A stretch of 64,000 nucleotides of DNA from Eleginops maclovinus (lineage: Eukaryota > Chordata > Actinopteri > Perciformes > Eleginopidae), in NCBI RefSeq assembly GCF_036324505.1, contig NC_086356.1:15299244-15363243 (forward strand), given 5' to 3'. A program made the position numbers and the translations under genes. How positions within the stretch are numbered: position 1 is the stretch's first letter; each line of letters opens with the position of its first letter. The notes beneath the pieces were generated by a model that searched no databases, was not told the origin of the DNA, and saw only the letters and a list, made by a program, of their open reading frames with translations. Shown here in pieces: positions 1 through 20,990 of the stretch.

Positions 1-577
1 CCCAGGAGAGCTCACACATGCACAGGTGATGTAGTGATAAAGAGACCAGCATGTTGTCAAAAAAAAAAACGCATTTCACGTTAACAAAACAAAACATTGT
101 TTTTGAAACTAAATAGCTGTATTTGTCCCATTAAATTTATAATGCACAATAACACAAAAATATATAATAGTTTGGTGATGCAAGCACTCGTCACGTAGTT
201 CTACAACAACATCAGGAGAGCAGGTCAACCCAAGGGGATTCCCCGTGGAGGCACACTTCATTACAACATAGTGTGTCAATCACAATGATAACAAGGTTTT
301 GTTTCTCCATAAAAAATGATAACTCTGTTCAATCATTAGTGCATATGAGGTTTACTTAATATATGAAACAGCTGATGATATGATATGCTCCTCATTAAAA
401 GAAGAGCCAGAAGGTCAACATCCATGTTAGTCACCTGTAAACTGTTGGAAATGTAGCCTGCACATTGCACTTTGGGGACAAACAACATAAAAGCAAGAGG
501 ATATTATCCGTCTACCCGTGCTGACTGAAAGACAATATGCTACAGGGGGAACCGATGGAATAAACATAGAAGAGGTT
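1..577 (-). other. rph3a: rph3a 3'UTR / downstream flank
   Basis: This AT-rich stretch follows the rph3a stop codon on the minus strand and is presumed to be 3'UTR and flank. I see no AATAAA on the minus strand here, so the polyadenylation site may lie beyond the window edge or use a variant signal. No other gene is visible. Confidence 0.4.
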
Positions 578-9528
<8,951 letters not shown>

Positions 9529-9538
9529 CTGAACCCAA

Positions 9539-9542
<4 letters not shown>

Positions 9543-9569
<27 letters not shown>
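9543..9569. repeat. (CA)14 microsatellite
   Basis: A pure CA run located about 14 bp upstream (on the minus strand) of the acceptor of the first coding rph3a exon. Confidence 0.9.
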
Positions 9570-9572
<3 letters not shown>

Positions 9573-11679
9573 TAAAAATGCAGCTCACACAAAAAGGGCA
9601 GCGACTCCAAAAAGTGCATCACTAAGGAGAGCGAGACACTAAGGTCTCAGGACAGCTGGAAACTTTTTGGGCTTAGAGCAGAGCAAAGCTGAAGAGTGTG
9701 TCACACACAGATGCTCACAGGGTGGCTTATCTTCATAATGCATGAACCTGAGTTAGCATCTGAGAGCATGTCATGCATTTTGCATGTGTCTCAAATCACC
9801 ATCTTGGAGTGATGTAGAAAGTTTTCAAGACAACAAACTTTGTTTTTTTTGGTTTGAGTTGTTCTTTTTTAAATCATTTGTACTTCTTTGTCATTTAAAA
9901 TATGTATCTTGTATGTGATCTATACTGTACAGTACTGTATATAAACCAGCTTAATCTCCATTCATCAACTTTATCATTCATTTTGTCATCCTACATCTGT
10001 TTTGAGCCGCTCTTTTAATCAGTGCAGCAGTAATAACCAACCTGGGATTAATGTCTATCAATATTACTCTTCCTGGGTTAGACATTAAGATTACAGAGAT
10101 TCTATGAAGACCATGTAACTTCTCTGTTAAAAAAGACACAGAATACCCAATATCATTCAATTTTCTTCACATAGAGATCTCTGGATAATGTTATCCTTAA
10201 TGCAACGCATGTCAGGGAAGCCACTGACAATGTTTCTATTCTAAAGTGCAAAGGAGTGTAGTGAAAAAATGTTTTAAAGAAAAACATTTCTCACTTAACA
10301 AACAGATGAACATTCAGCATGTAGACCTCACAAAGACACAGCTTCAGGTTAAACCTCTTTTGGAATTGCTGGAATGTGAAAACAATGTATTTATGTTTAT
10401 GCCAAATAATATAAGTGAGAGTTTTTAAAGTGCCTGTTTATGTTCACGCAGATTTCCCCAATGTATCTCAAAGAAAGCTGCAAAATAACAGCATAAACAA
10501 TTGTTTTATTTCACACCTAAAAAAGCAATCAGCATAAATGAATTTCCTTTCTGAAACTTGAAATGTGCTGCTGGTTGTTTGGCAGCTTCCAGAAACTGTC
10601 TTTTAGGTTTAAAATCATTTGTTGCCAACTGACAGCGCAGAGGCCAAATCTCCTGCCAGTATAAATCAAATGCACTCAGCTTGTGAACAGAAGGCAACTG
10701 TTTTATTTTCAAACCTCAAATATGTTTTTTGTGGTTTCCCATGATGCACAGGAACACACTGCATACATTTGGAAACTGTGGTATCTGGAATAGAGTTTGT
10801 GGTTTCTCAAGAGGATGCAAAATATCACTTTATAGCCTATTTGATGAATATCATACCAATATTTTAACCACAATTTGATGAGCTTTGAGTGTTTAACATT
10901 AGCACAAATATAAATGAATTAAAGACTCATTCAACCCATTAAAGAGTAGTGTAGGAACAAAATCTGTGTTTTCAATGCCTTGTTGCTCTGATTTAGTCAA
11001 AAAAACTCGTCCTGTAATGTCATGATGCACTGACACTAGAGTACTATTCTTTTATTCTAGTGGAGCAAGGGGAGGGTTTAAACCACTTCATGTCAGCAAA
11101 AACAGCATTTTTACCTGCTCTTAAGTTGCTCTTTAAGAAAAACAAGAACATGCCAAAAAATATTTTTAAAGAAAACATTATTTTGTATCAAAAATGTAGA
11201 GAGAACTGCCAGAATGTGAGTCTTTATTGTTCCAATCAATCGTGGCTAATGTATGTGTCCATTCAATACAGCAAAGATTCTGTCCATCACCCCAATATTT
11301 CCTTATCTGCATTCTGCTGTGTGCAGCAAACTCCAACCATCTATTTGGGGTTTTCAGGAACTGTTAACAAAAAAAAGTAAGAAAAAACCTGCGCACCTAT
11401 TTTGCAAAAGATTTAAGTGAGAGATGTGAAAGATTTGATCAAGGTGGCTATTTTAGTTGCATGCATAATGTGAAGCACAGACCTCCAGGCTGCACATGGA
11501 GCTTGAATTGCTGCTCTACCCTTTTTGGATGATTTTAAGGATTTAATACACGTGCCTGCTTCTCCCCATAATGTGCACTTGAGCACAGCTCATAAAATGC
11601 TACAACTAGCACTTTATATTTCTCCATTAATTAAGTTAATAGGCTCTTTGTAATCCTGTGTGTAATGCGGATGTGACTC

Positions 11680-12055
11680 ACGGTCTTCTTATTGATGTGG
11701 GTTTTATCCATTTCAGCCACACTAGCTTTGCTTGCCTCGAAAGATGGTGACTATGTGTGGGGGTTTGTGTGAAAATATCCGATGGATTGGTCGAGAAATG
11801 TGATACAAACATTCAACAACAGTTTTTGTTATAGCGCAATCATCAGGTCAGTTTTTCTTTGGTTTATGACTAAATACCTGCAACATTAAAGATACATATG
11901 ATCATATTTTTAGTGTTAATAAGCAAATATTAGTATTCTAACACTGAGCTAAGCTAGTAAAGACCATAAACATTATACCTGCTAAACATTAGCATGTTAG
12001 CATCATCATTCTGGTGCATATGAGCATTGAATTGTTAGCGTTTAATAGCCTGTTG
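11680..12055. mobile_element. Possible degenerate interspersed repeat
   Basis: The motif string 'gctaaacattagcatgttagcatcat', preceded by 'gtcgagaaatgtgatac', resembles a widespread teleost interspersed repeat. No clear terminal inverted repeats are preserved, so the borders are approximate. Confidence 0.35.
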
Positions 12056-13130
12056 CTATCTCCGCTGTACACTTCGTCATGTCTTTATGCTGCTCCTTTT
12101 TAAATCTGAATTCTGTGTTATTATCTTACTGACAATATATTTTGGAGAAAAAAAATGTGTAGGAAGTGTAATTAAATGTTGGAACTGGTATCAAGTCATG
12201 CAAACATATTTGAACAGAATCAAATCAATGACCGAGTCAGACTCAAGCATGAAGCAGTTCAAGCAGTCCAGAGATCTAACTGTCCACTCAACTGTCAGTG
12301 TGCCCTGGCTGGAGGAGCACTCCCTTTAAAAGCTCTGGGAGAAACTAATTTCATTATCCATGATTTATTTCAGCTCTAACACACCTACTGCAGTACGCTC
12401 GCTTCTGGGCCTTACAGTAAATATCCCAAACATCTGCCGGTCACGTCCAAGTGCACAGGCCTCATGAACTTGTCCAGCTGCTTGAATATTTGGCGTTAAT
12501 TGGGGTCGACTGCGGACAGTGAAGTGTTGTAATGCTGTAATGTGTTATCGAAGTCTGCTCTGCTATATGCATGCCTGAAGACGTTTTCACTGCGGAGAAG
12601 CGCACTCATTATCTCTGACACTAATATTGTTAAGAGGAAAGCATGACCCCAACTTCTCGCCTGTGGTCCAGCCCAGACTGCTGAGTCAGCCTGCACCTCC
12701 CTGATTGAGTGATCCTGCACACTTTTTGCTGACAGTATAGAGAGAAGAAACTGCACATATTCAAAAATACATCAATTCTCTCCATTATAAGCACATTTTA
12801 TGCACCATTTAAGGGTCTTGATGATGGCCAAGCGCAAATTATCAGTAGAATCAGTCTCCATCAGGATCTGTCAATGTCATCGCTTCACTTTTAACTTGTA
12901 GAGTAATCTACAGTGTAAGTACGAGCTGCTATTTGACTTTGTCTGAGCATTAAACATCACAAAAGATCAGCCAGTGGCTGCTGAGCACGAAGGTTTTAAT
13001 GCCTCACTTACTTAACGGCTCAGTGCGCTTCATCCTTCCCGCTCCCCATCTTTCCTCCCTGTCCTCACTCCAATACATGTAAATGTCAAGGGTTGCTATC
13101 ATTGTAGACGGTGGCAACTTGACAGATTGA

Positions 13131-13131
<1 letters not shown>

Positions 13132-13224
<93 letters not shown>
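13132..13224. repeat. (TG)46 microsatellite
   Basis: A nearly uninterrupted TG run of about 92 bp on the plus strand. It is followed about 180 bp later by a long CA run (13404-13470), that is, an inverted partner. Confidence 0.95.
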
Positions 13225-13226
<2 letters not shown>

Positions 13227-13353
13227 TGTGAGTGTATGTGTGTGTGCCCTGAAGGGTTCAGCGAGAGAAAAAAGGTGGGGTCAGTAAGAAAGGAAATGTT
13301 CTAAAATAGCTGACACTTTCAGCCTGTGAGTCACCACTCAACGGAAACACAGG

Positions 13354-13397
13354 CGCGCACACACACACATGCAGGCGCGCACACACAGGCGCGCGTG

Positions 13398-13472
<75 letters not shown>

Positions 13473-13502
13473 CACATACACACACACATACACACACACA
13501 CA
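13354..13502. repeat. (CA)n / CACG compound microsatellite
   Basis: Starts with 'gcgcgcacacac' variants (13354-13395), then a pure CA run to about 13470, then 'acataca' variants to 13502. Apparent long Thr-His or Val-Cys reading frames here are repeat artefacts. Confidence 0.9.
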
Positions 13503-13589
13503 GTCAATATACATTAAATCACTAGAGCGTAACGGTGTGAAAATTGCCAATTGGTAGAACATAAAAAAACTTCATCAGAAAGGAATTAG

Positions 13590-13965
13590 TATTCTGTTTA
13601 CTTGTATTTAAAATAAATCAATGGTTGAAGATGTATTCAGATCATTGACAATGTTATATACATGTATATATTAGAAGGAAAGGTTGTGAATCTATTATTA
13701 TACTAAAGTGTATATATAAAGTATACATAAAAAGTAATGGCAACAAAATGAAAATAAGCGTATTCCCTTCTCTCATGTAATCGCATATTTTTTAAAGTGT
13801 GGTATTGCAATTGTACTGAATGATTTGTGTAAATATAATCGAATATTTTCCTTTTAGGAAGTAGAGAAGTAGATCCTTAAGAAAAATACTCAAGTAACTA
13901 ACAAATACTTTTGCCCTAGACTTAATGTAGTAAAATGTACTAAATTTCACAAATGTACTTTCTCA
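13590..13965. mobile_element. Fragment of the 'AAGTACT' hAT-like MITE
   Basis: AT-rich sequence ending in 'aatactcaagtaactaacaaatacttttgcc...aaaatgtactaaatttcac'. It resembles the family at 46450-47551 but is strongly degraded. Confidence 0.3.
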
Positions 13966-14600
13966 TCTATATTATATTGTTCATCATATATCATATTAGC
14001 CATGTTAGAGTCAGGGTCACCAACGAACGCATCGGAACACACGGAAAGACATGCACGTGCACACACACACAGACACACGCAATATGAATCGTCTATTGAG
14101 TGGAGCGGTCGCTGCCCTACCGGAGATCGATGTGCTCTGGAGCTCTGCAGCAGGACACACTCCTATCTGATTCTCAATGTCATCCAGGAAGAGGACAGAA
14201 ACTGCTTTACACATGACAGCATATCAATATCACCCCTCTTTCACCCCATGACCCCCTCAATGGGTCTCATGTGCAGCTCTCATGTAAAGTACTTAGTATT
14301 ACAGATCAATGGAGAAATCTATAAAGGTACTGTGCTAGAAAACACATTTGAGGTCCTTCGACTTATTCCATTACATTTCAGAGTGAAGGGTTGTATGTTT
14401 TTGGATAAACCTGGCTGCTACATGAAAGCATGTGTTTGAATGCTGTTAATGTTTAGGGTTGTGCTGATTTAAACTCCTTCATAGACTGTCAGGGGGTTTT
14501 ATCTACAGCAATCCATCATATTCTACAAATTCATCATAGTGTAGTAGTGGAGCTTTCCTGTGAGAACCATATATCTTTAAAAAGTAAACTTTTCAGGAGC

Positions 14601-14628
14601 TCAAAAAGCTGAGTTTTCAGCTTTTTGA
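14601..14628. repeat. Perfect 12-bp hairpin (4-nt loop)
   Basis: TCAAAAAGCTGA, loop GTTT, TCAGCTTTTTGA: a perfect inverted repeat. It lies deep in rph3a intron 1 with no gene at that spot, and could be the centre of a degraded transposon. Confidence 0.85.
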
Positions 14629-17600
14629 TAATGCCGTTTCCAGCTGATCCAAGGTTTTGTAAATGGTTTATTTAGCTTAAGATGTAGCAGGATCCTTTCA
14701 ACATTTAACCTAACTCCTTCAGTTTATCACAAACATAATATGTAGTGGAGTAGACGTAATGAGCTGCTAAAGTACCTCCGGTTTTTTTTTTTACCTTGCC
14801 TTTGCACAGTGTTATTGTTAGCTGTAAACATGCTTCTATACACGTTGCTCTCATTACACTGCAGTGGGGTTATTTCAGTTCCTTCTACATAAAAACATCA
14901 TTGTTTGTATCCAGGCTTCACCTAAGGCAGTCAGATACTCATCTAGCATCATCTGTCCTAACAATGTTCATAATGTGGGGGATGATGGGATTTCTTGGGA
15001 GCATCTCCAGAGAAGGCCACACCAAGGTCACATGTCATCACATGAAGCCAGGTTTGATTTACACCCGTTTTATAGCGCCACTTGACTGAGGGGGAGAACG
15101 ACCTCTGGGGAGTAGGGGTACTTTCATGTACTGTATGTGCATGTGTGTGTGCGTTCACTTGAGATTATAGGTCATTATTTGTGACGTGAACCCGGGTGTT
15201 ATCCACTCCATGATGATGACAGGAGTAGCAAAGCAATTTTCATCCTCCCACTCACTCACAGTTGTTAGCATGTACATTATTGAAAGATTCAAATCATTAT
15301 AACCTCAAAGAAAATAAAAAATAATACTACCTAGAGGAATAATTTCATTCTAAATGTTTGAGAACGCGCTTTCAGGATGTACTTTTAAGAAAACAGTAGA
15401 GGATTTATTTTTAGCCACAGTGACAGCAAGGCTCTAGGGACGCTTCAATCTGTCAGTCAGCCAGCCCAACACTTTGGACCAAACTGAAATATCTCAAAGT
15501 GTATTGTTTGACATCTTCTGGAGACTTTCATTGTCCCCAGATGAGGAATACTAATGAATACTGACAAATGTCTGCTGCCATATTCAAGACAACATTTTCC
15601 TTTGTCCAATACTGGTCGATACGGTGGCTGACAGGGGCAAAAAGCAGCTTAAAAAGTTCCAATTCATAACACATCTCAAGAACAAATGCAACAATAGCAG
15701 AGAGCGACAAATGTAAATTGTGAAAGAGAAAGCTTACAAACCAAAGACACTCAAAAACCCTGTAATTCAACAGAGAAGCACTAAAAGAAATAAAAGTTGA
15801 GTAAAGAGTCAACATGAAAATCAAAGTGTTGTTTTTCAGATTTGACCCAAGTTTGTTTTACAATAGATGCCTAAATCTGTTCCTTTTTTTAAATAGAATT
15901 AAAAGATATAAAATCAGCTTCCAGGTGTCTGAAAAAGCTGACATGCTTAAGTAAAACAATGACCACAGTATACAGACTTTCTTAACAAAAACATCGTCCC
16001 TGCTCTGCATGACTCACAGAGCTGCGAGTATGGCTGCAGACTTTGAGTTTTCTTCTATTCCATCCAACACAACAACATTTCTTTCCATCCGGGGTCAGAT
16101 GAGGAGAACTTGCTATGCAAGGATCTGTGGTGTTTGCTCTTCTGTATATCTCAGCTCATCCGTCTTCTTCCTCTCCCGTCTCCGTTTGTCTGCCTGTCTC
16201 TCCTGTTTGCTCACACTGTCTTTCTCTCAGTTTCCGGCAAACACAGGTCTTCTGTATTTAAGACTTTCACTAACCTGGCATTAACATTAGAACAAATAGA
16301 GATGCAAAAACGTGCGCACAAACACACACATGCACAGAGACTGTGTGTGTGTGGAGGGAGGACCAGTCACATTCGGTCAGCTGCCCAGTGAAAAGCATTG
16401 CAAATTGACGCGAAGTAAATGGAAACCGAGGCATTTTAGCTCCATGAGACTATGTGGGCTGACTAAGAGCTGCAGGGCCACACACACAAGCATGAACGCA
16501 CACCCATGCATGCACACACGTTATTTATGTCTGCACACAAGCAAACACACATTATGTGAGAGTGTGTGAGCGCTGCAGGAAAGAAAACTCTGACAGATTG
16601 CCTCATCCTCCTGTGTGTCCTGCAAGGCAGAGAAGCTTCCCTGATTTGACTTTTAAAATATGTTTCATATTAATATTTAAGGACAAAAAGAAAGAAATGT
16701 CTTACCAAAGAAATACATGAATAGGGTCCATTTAATACTCTGGCTCATTGTTTCATAGCAATTTAAATCATGTTCATCTCAGGTTAAAGGAAATTCTAAT
16801 CGATTTGGGAATTATTTTTGATATATTTATTGATCATTTATATCAGTAATTTTAAAGAAATCTGTCACCAACATGGAAAATCCAACAGCCAACACTTTAA
16901 TATTTTGTATTTGATGTAAAACATCTCAATTGAGCTTCTTCAAAAGATGGAGGTATTCCCTCCTTAAACCAGAAGTGGGTTTAAAGGTTTATCAAACTGC
17001 TAAACAGAGCAGATGAATGTGAAAATGCTGGTTTTGTGTGTACGGGATTAAACAAAGCTTTTGGCAAAAAATATGAAGACTGCACAGATCAGGCTGACTG
17101 TTATCAGACAATACAGCTGTTGTCATTATCCATTTTTTTATTTGGTCAGCATAAAGCAGGGATTTGTGAATAACTGGTCACCTAGTAACATGTATAAGCC
17201 ACTGTTGTTCAGTTGTGTTGACAGAGCACAACTGGGTTTAAACAGCTGGAGCTCAGCAGAGTAACCAGACAATCTGCAGTGATATTAAACCAAGATAACT
17301 GCAGTTTAGAACAGGTTTTTTAAACCGGCCTTATTGGGAAATTAGGCTGTTGAAATGCTGAATCTCACAGAAATCCAACCAACCGTCCAAAAACCTAATC
17401 ATTGATTGTTCAGGCAATAAATCAGCTGTGACTCCCGAATGACCTGCATCTCAAACAGCCACCGATAAGGCAGACATTGAGCCTAATACTAAGTGTTTAG
17501 AGGCCAAATTTATACAGTTTGTGCCCTACCAGCTATATTTTGATCCACATCGCAGCACTGAGCGAAGGCCAAAACTACCGGTTAACCGCAGTTATAAGGA

Positions 17601-17670
17601 CCCTAGTAGTGACAGAACAAGTGGGACAGTACACAATTTGGTTGAGGGTATTGGATCAGTCATCTGAACG

Positions 17671-18174
17671 TTAAAGGTCACCTATTATGCAAAATCCACA
17701 TTTTCATGTCTTTTATACATCAATATGTGTCCCCTCTGTGTTAAGACATTTGGGAAGTTACAGCAAATAGATTGTGTTTCTTTTTGTCCTGATCCATCTT
17801 GTCTGAAAATTAGCGGATCAGATTTTAGCCACTTTGTGATGTCATAAAGTGTTTTTGGGTTGTGTAAACATTAGCCAATAACCAACAAAGCTAACACCCG
17901 CCCACCTTCGCACTTGAATCTCCTCCTAGAGTGCCATTGTTTTTTTAAAACCAATCATCTCACAGAGGGGCGTGGCCAACAGCAGCTCATTAGCATTTAA
18001 AGCTACAGACACAGAATCAGCACTTTCGGAACAGGGCTGAACCAGAGGGGTTTATGGCATGCTATAATTCATGATCTGTTTGGTATTTCGAGCCAAACAC
18101 TTTAGAGACATGATTTGTACGTATCTGAGACCTATAATATATTGTTGAAAACGATCATAATAGGGGACCTTTAA
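17671..18174. mobile_element. TTAA-flanked MITE, piggyBac-like (about 504 bp)
   Basis: Starts TTAAAGGTCACCTATTAT (17671) and ends ATAATAGGGGACCTTTAA (18174). The two ends are inverted repeats with one mismatch, and both are bordered by TTAA, the target-site duplication of piggyBac-type transposons. The interior has no transposase frame, so the element is non-autonomous. From memory the ends 'AAAGGTCCCCTATTATGC' recur across many teleost genomes. Insertion in rph3a intron 1. Confidence 0.85.
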
Positions 18175-19178
18175 ATGATACTTTCAAAAAAAAGTTGTAT
18201 GAGGTGCTTACGCAGTCAGAGTAAAACCAATCTATATCGACAATTGTACATATATTTACACTTTGCCGTCAGACAGCCCTTTGAAAGATTCAAACCACCA
18301 GGATTCATTGATAATAACAGTAAGTGTACCTTGCAGAACACACAAGTTGTTACGTGTGTCTTACTGTGTGTCTTTGGTGATTTAATGGGTTAGTTTGTAA
18401 TAGGCACACAATAAGACAAACAAACTAACCAATGCAGGCAATGGTAGACTAGTAACATCTCTGTACTGTAAGGTAAAATTACATTTCTTGTCTACGGAAC
18501 ATAGTGGATTTAAAGAGAGCAAACCGATACAATGGTTTCAGATCCCTGCCCCAAAAAAGAACTGTTTCCCAGTAAGGTAAAGCAAAACCATATTCTAAAT
18601 ATAGCTTAAACTAAGACTGGTAGTGATTTAAATGTTTGCTGCTAATGTGTCTACAGCAGAACATTGCTCAGCTGTTTGTTTAATTCAATGGGCATGTCGA
18701 ATACCATCTACTGTAGATAATACACAAACTATGGATAAGTACCTCATACAACCCCATTTCAAAACATCTGGACTATCTCTTGACAGGAGGTTAGTTATTT
18801 CAGGAAACCAGGTTCAGGCAGCCTTGTCCACCACAACATAGTTTACGGTAAACAGATGGTTCCCCGAGGAGTCTGAACAATCCCATCTTAATTAGACTTA
18901 AACATTTCAGCACTCATTTCAACAGACTAACCCATCCCACTTTAACAAACCCCTCCCAACCCACTGCTTTTCTTACACTGTCTCCACAGCTGTCACTTCT
19001 TTCGTCAATCCGCCCTCATCCACTCATGCTCCCTGCTATCTCGCCCCCATACTAAATGACTATCCACTCCTCCAGTGAGGCTGTCAGACTCGTGAGGAAG
19101 CAGCTTATGGAGCTTAGTTCTGCAAAGAGGCATCACCACCTACTTTATCCCCTGTCTGATGACTCTTTAGGGATGCTT

Positions 19179-19337
<159 letters not shown>

Positions 19338-19435
19338 AGAGCTCCTGGGTAAAGCCAGGCAAAACAGTAATCTGGTCTTCAATCCCAACATGTGTAGCTG
19401 AAAGCGTTGACCCACTCCATCCCCTCCTACCCTGT

Positions 19436-19985
19436 CGGTGACTCCAGTCTCGCCAGTCTTGTCGACTACGGCCTGGCCTGTCATGTCGACTCCGGCCTGG
19501 CCTGTCGTGTCGACTCCAGCCTGGCCTGTCCAGTGGACTCCAGTCTCGCCTGTCCAGTCGGTTCCAGCCTGGCTTCCAGTCTCGCCAGTCCTGTCGACTC
19601 CAGCCTCGCCTGTCCAGTCGACTCCGGCCTCGCTTGTTCAGTCGACTCCAGCCTGGCCTGTCCAGTGGACTCCAGTCTCGCCTGTCCAGTCGGTTCCAGC
19701 CTGGCTTCCAGTCTCGCCAGTCCTGTCGACTCCAGCCTCGCCTGTCCAGTCGACTCCGGCCTCGCTTGTTCAGTCGACTCCAGCCTGGCCTGTCCAGTGG
19801 ACTCCTGTCTCGCCTGTCCAGTCGGTTCCAGCCTGGCTTCCAGTCTCGCCAGTCCTGTCGACTCCAGTCTCGCCTGTCCAGTTGACCCCGGCCTCGCTTG
19901 TTCAGTCGACTCCAGCCTCGTCTGTCCTGCTGACTCCAGTCTCGCCTGTCCAGTCGACTCCAGCCTTGCATCCAGTCTCGCCTGT
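19436..19985. repeat. GC-rich minisatellite, part A (24-bp monomer, 132-bp higher-order unit)
   Basis: Tandem variants of a 24-bp monomer resembling CTCGCCTGTCCAGTCGACTC(CAGC). A higher-order unit of exactly 132 bp is visible: the string CTGGCCTGTCCAGTGGACTC starts at 19521, 19653 and 19785 (the last copy differs slightly downstream). Because 24 and 132 are multiples of 3 and the monomer lacks stops in several frames, long open frames appear on both strands. No splice signals, start context or known domain support a protein. It lies in rph3a intron 1. Confidence 0.9.
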
Positions 19986-20750
19986 TCCTGCTCCGTTGGG
20001 GGTCCCGCCTTCACCTGTTCCGATGGGGGTCCCGCCGACACCTGTTCCTGCTCCGTTGGGGTCCTGCCGTCACCTGTTCTGATGGGGCTCCCGACAACGT
20101 CTGCTCCTGTCCCGTTGGGGGTCCCACCGTCACCTGTTCCAATGGGGGTCCGCCAACACCTGATCCTGCGCCGTTGGGGGTCTCGCCGTTGCCTGTTCCG
20201 ATGGGGGTCCTGCCAACACCTACTCCGTTCCCCTTGGGGGTCCCTCGTCACCTGTTCCGATGGGGGTCCCGCCAACACCTGATCCTGCGCCGTTGGGGGT
20301 CTCACCGTCACCTGTTGTGATGGGGGTCCCGCCAACACCTGCACCTGCTCCATTGGGGGCCCTGCCGTCACCTGTTCCGATGAAGGTCCCGCCAACACCT
20401 GATCCTGCGCCGTTGGGGGCCCCGCCTTCACCTGCTCCGGTGGGGGTCCCGCCAACACCTGTTCCTGCTCCGTTGGGGGTCCTGCCGTCACCTGTTGTGA
20501 TGGGGGTCCCGCCAACACCTGCTCCGTTGGGGGTCCCACCGTCACCTGCTACGATGGGGGTCCGTCCAACACCAGATCCTGCGCCATTGGGGGTCATGCT
20601 GTCACCTGTTCAGATGGGGGTCCCGCCAACACCTGATCCTGTTCCCTTGGGGGTCCTGCCAACATCTGCTCCTGTTCCGTTGGGGACCTGCCGTCACCTG
20701 TTCCGATGGGGGTCCCGCCAACACCTGTTCCTGCTCCAGGTCCTCCGGAG
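19986..20750. repeat. GC-rich minisatellite, part B (60-bp unit)
   Basis: About a dozen copies of a 60-bp unit built from 'CGTTGGGGGTCC(C/T)GCCGTC', 'ACCTGTTCCGATGGGGGTCC' and 'CGCCAACACCTGATCCTGCG'; the period is visible at 20280, 20340, 20400, 20460 and 20520. Plus-strand translation gives a 20-residue repeat rich in Pro, Val, Gly and Ala; other frames are also open. It continues directly from part A, so the two form one composite array. Confidence 0.9.
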
Positions 20751-20990
20751 CGGTCCCGCAGCCCTCCAGAGGGGTCCCACAGCCCCCAATATGTCGCGGC
20801 CCCGTCTTTGTCGCCGACCCTGTCACCGCCCCTGTCTCCGCCCCTGTCTCTGCCCCCCAGAGTTCCCTAGCCTCGGTCTTCGCCTCTGTCTCCGGCCCCC
20901 AGTGTTCCCTCGCCGTGACCTACGCCCCTGTTTCTGGGGCCTTACGGCCTCTGCCTTGCTCCCGGGCTGTCCGCCCGTTGACATTTGACG
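20751..20990 (+). other. GC-rich, proline-coding tail after the minisatellite (origin unclear)
   Basis: A non-repetitive but compositionally similar GC-rich stretch with 'cgcccctgtctc' and 'cccccagagttccct' motifs. It is open in the plus frame continuing from the repeat to a stop near 20988. It could be the decayed proline-rich segment of a retroelement or simply flanking minisatellite-like sequence; I cannot tell which. Confidence 0.35.

Noticed and set aside
14002..14439. Plus-strand frame of 145 codons in rph3a intron 1
   Set aside because: It begins in a CA-rich patch, has no recognisable domain and no splice or promoter context. Chance is the simplest explanation.
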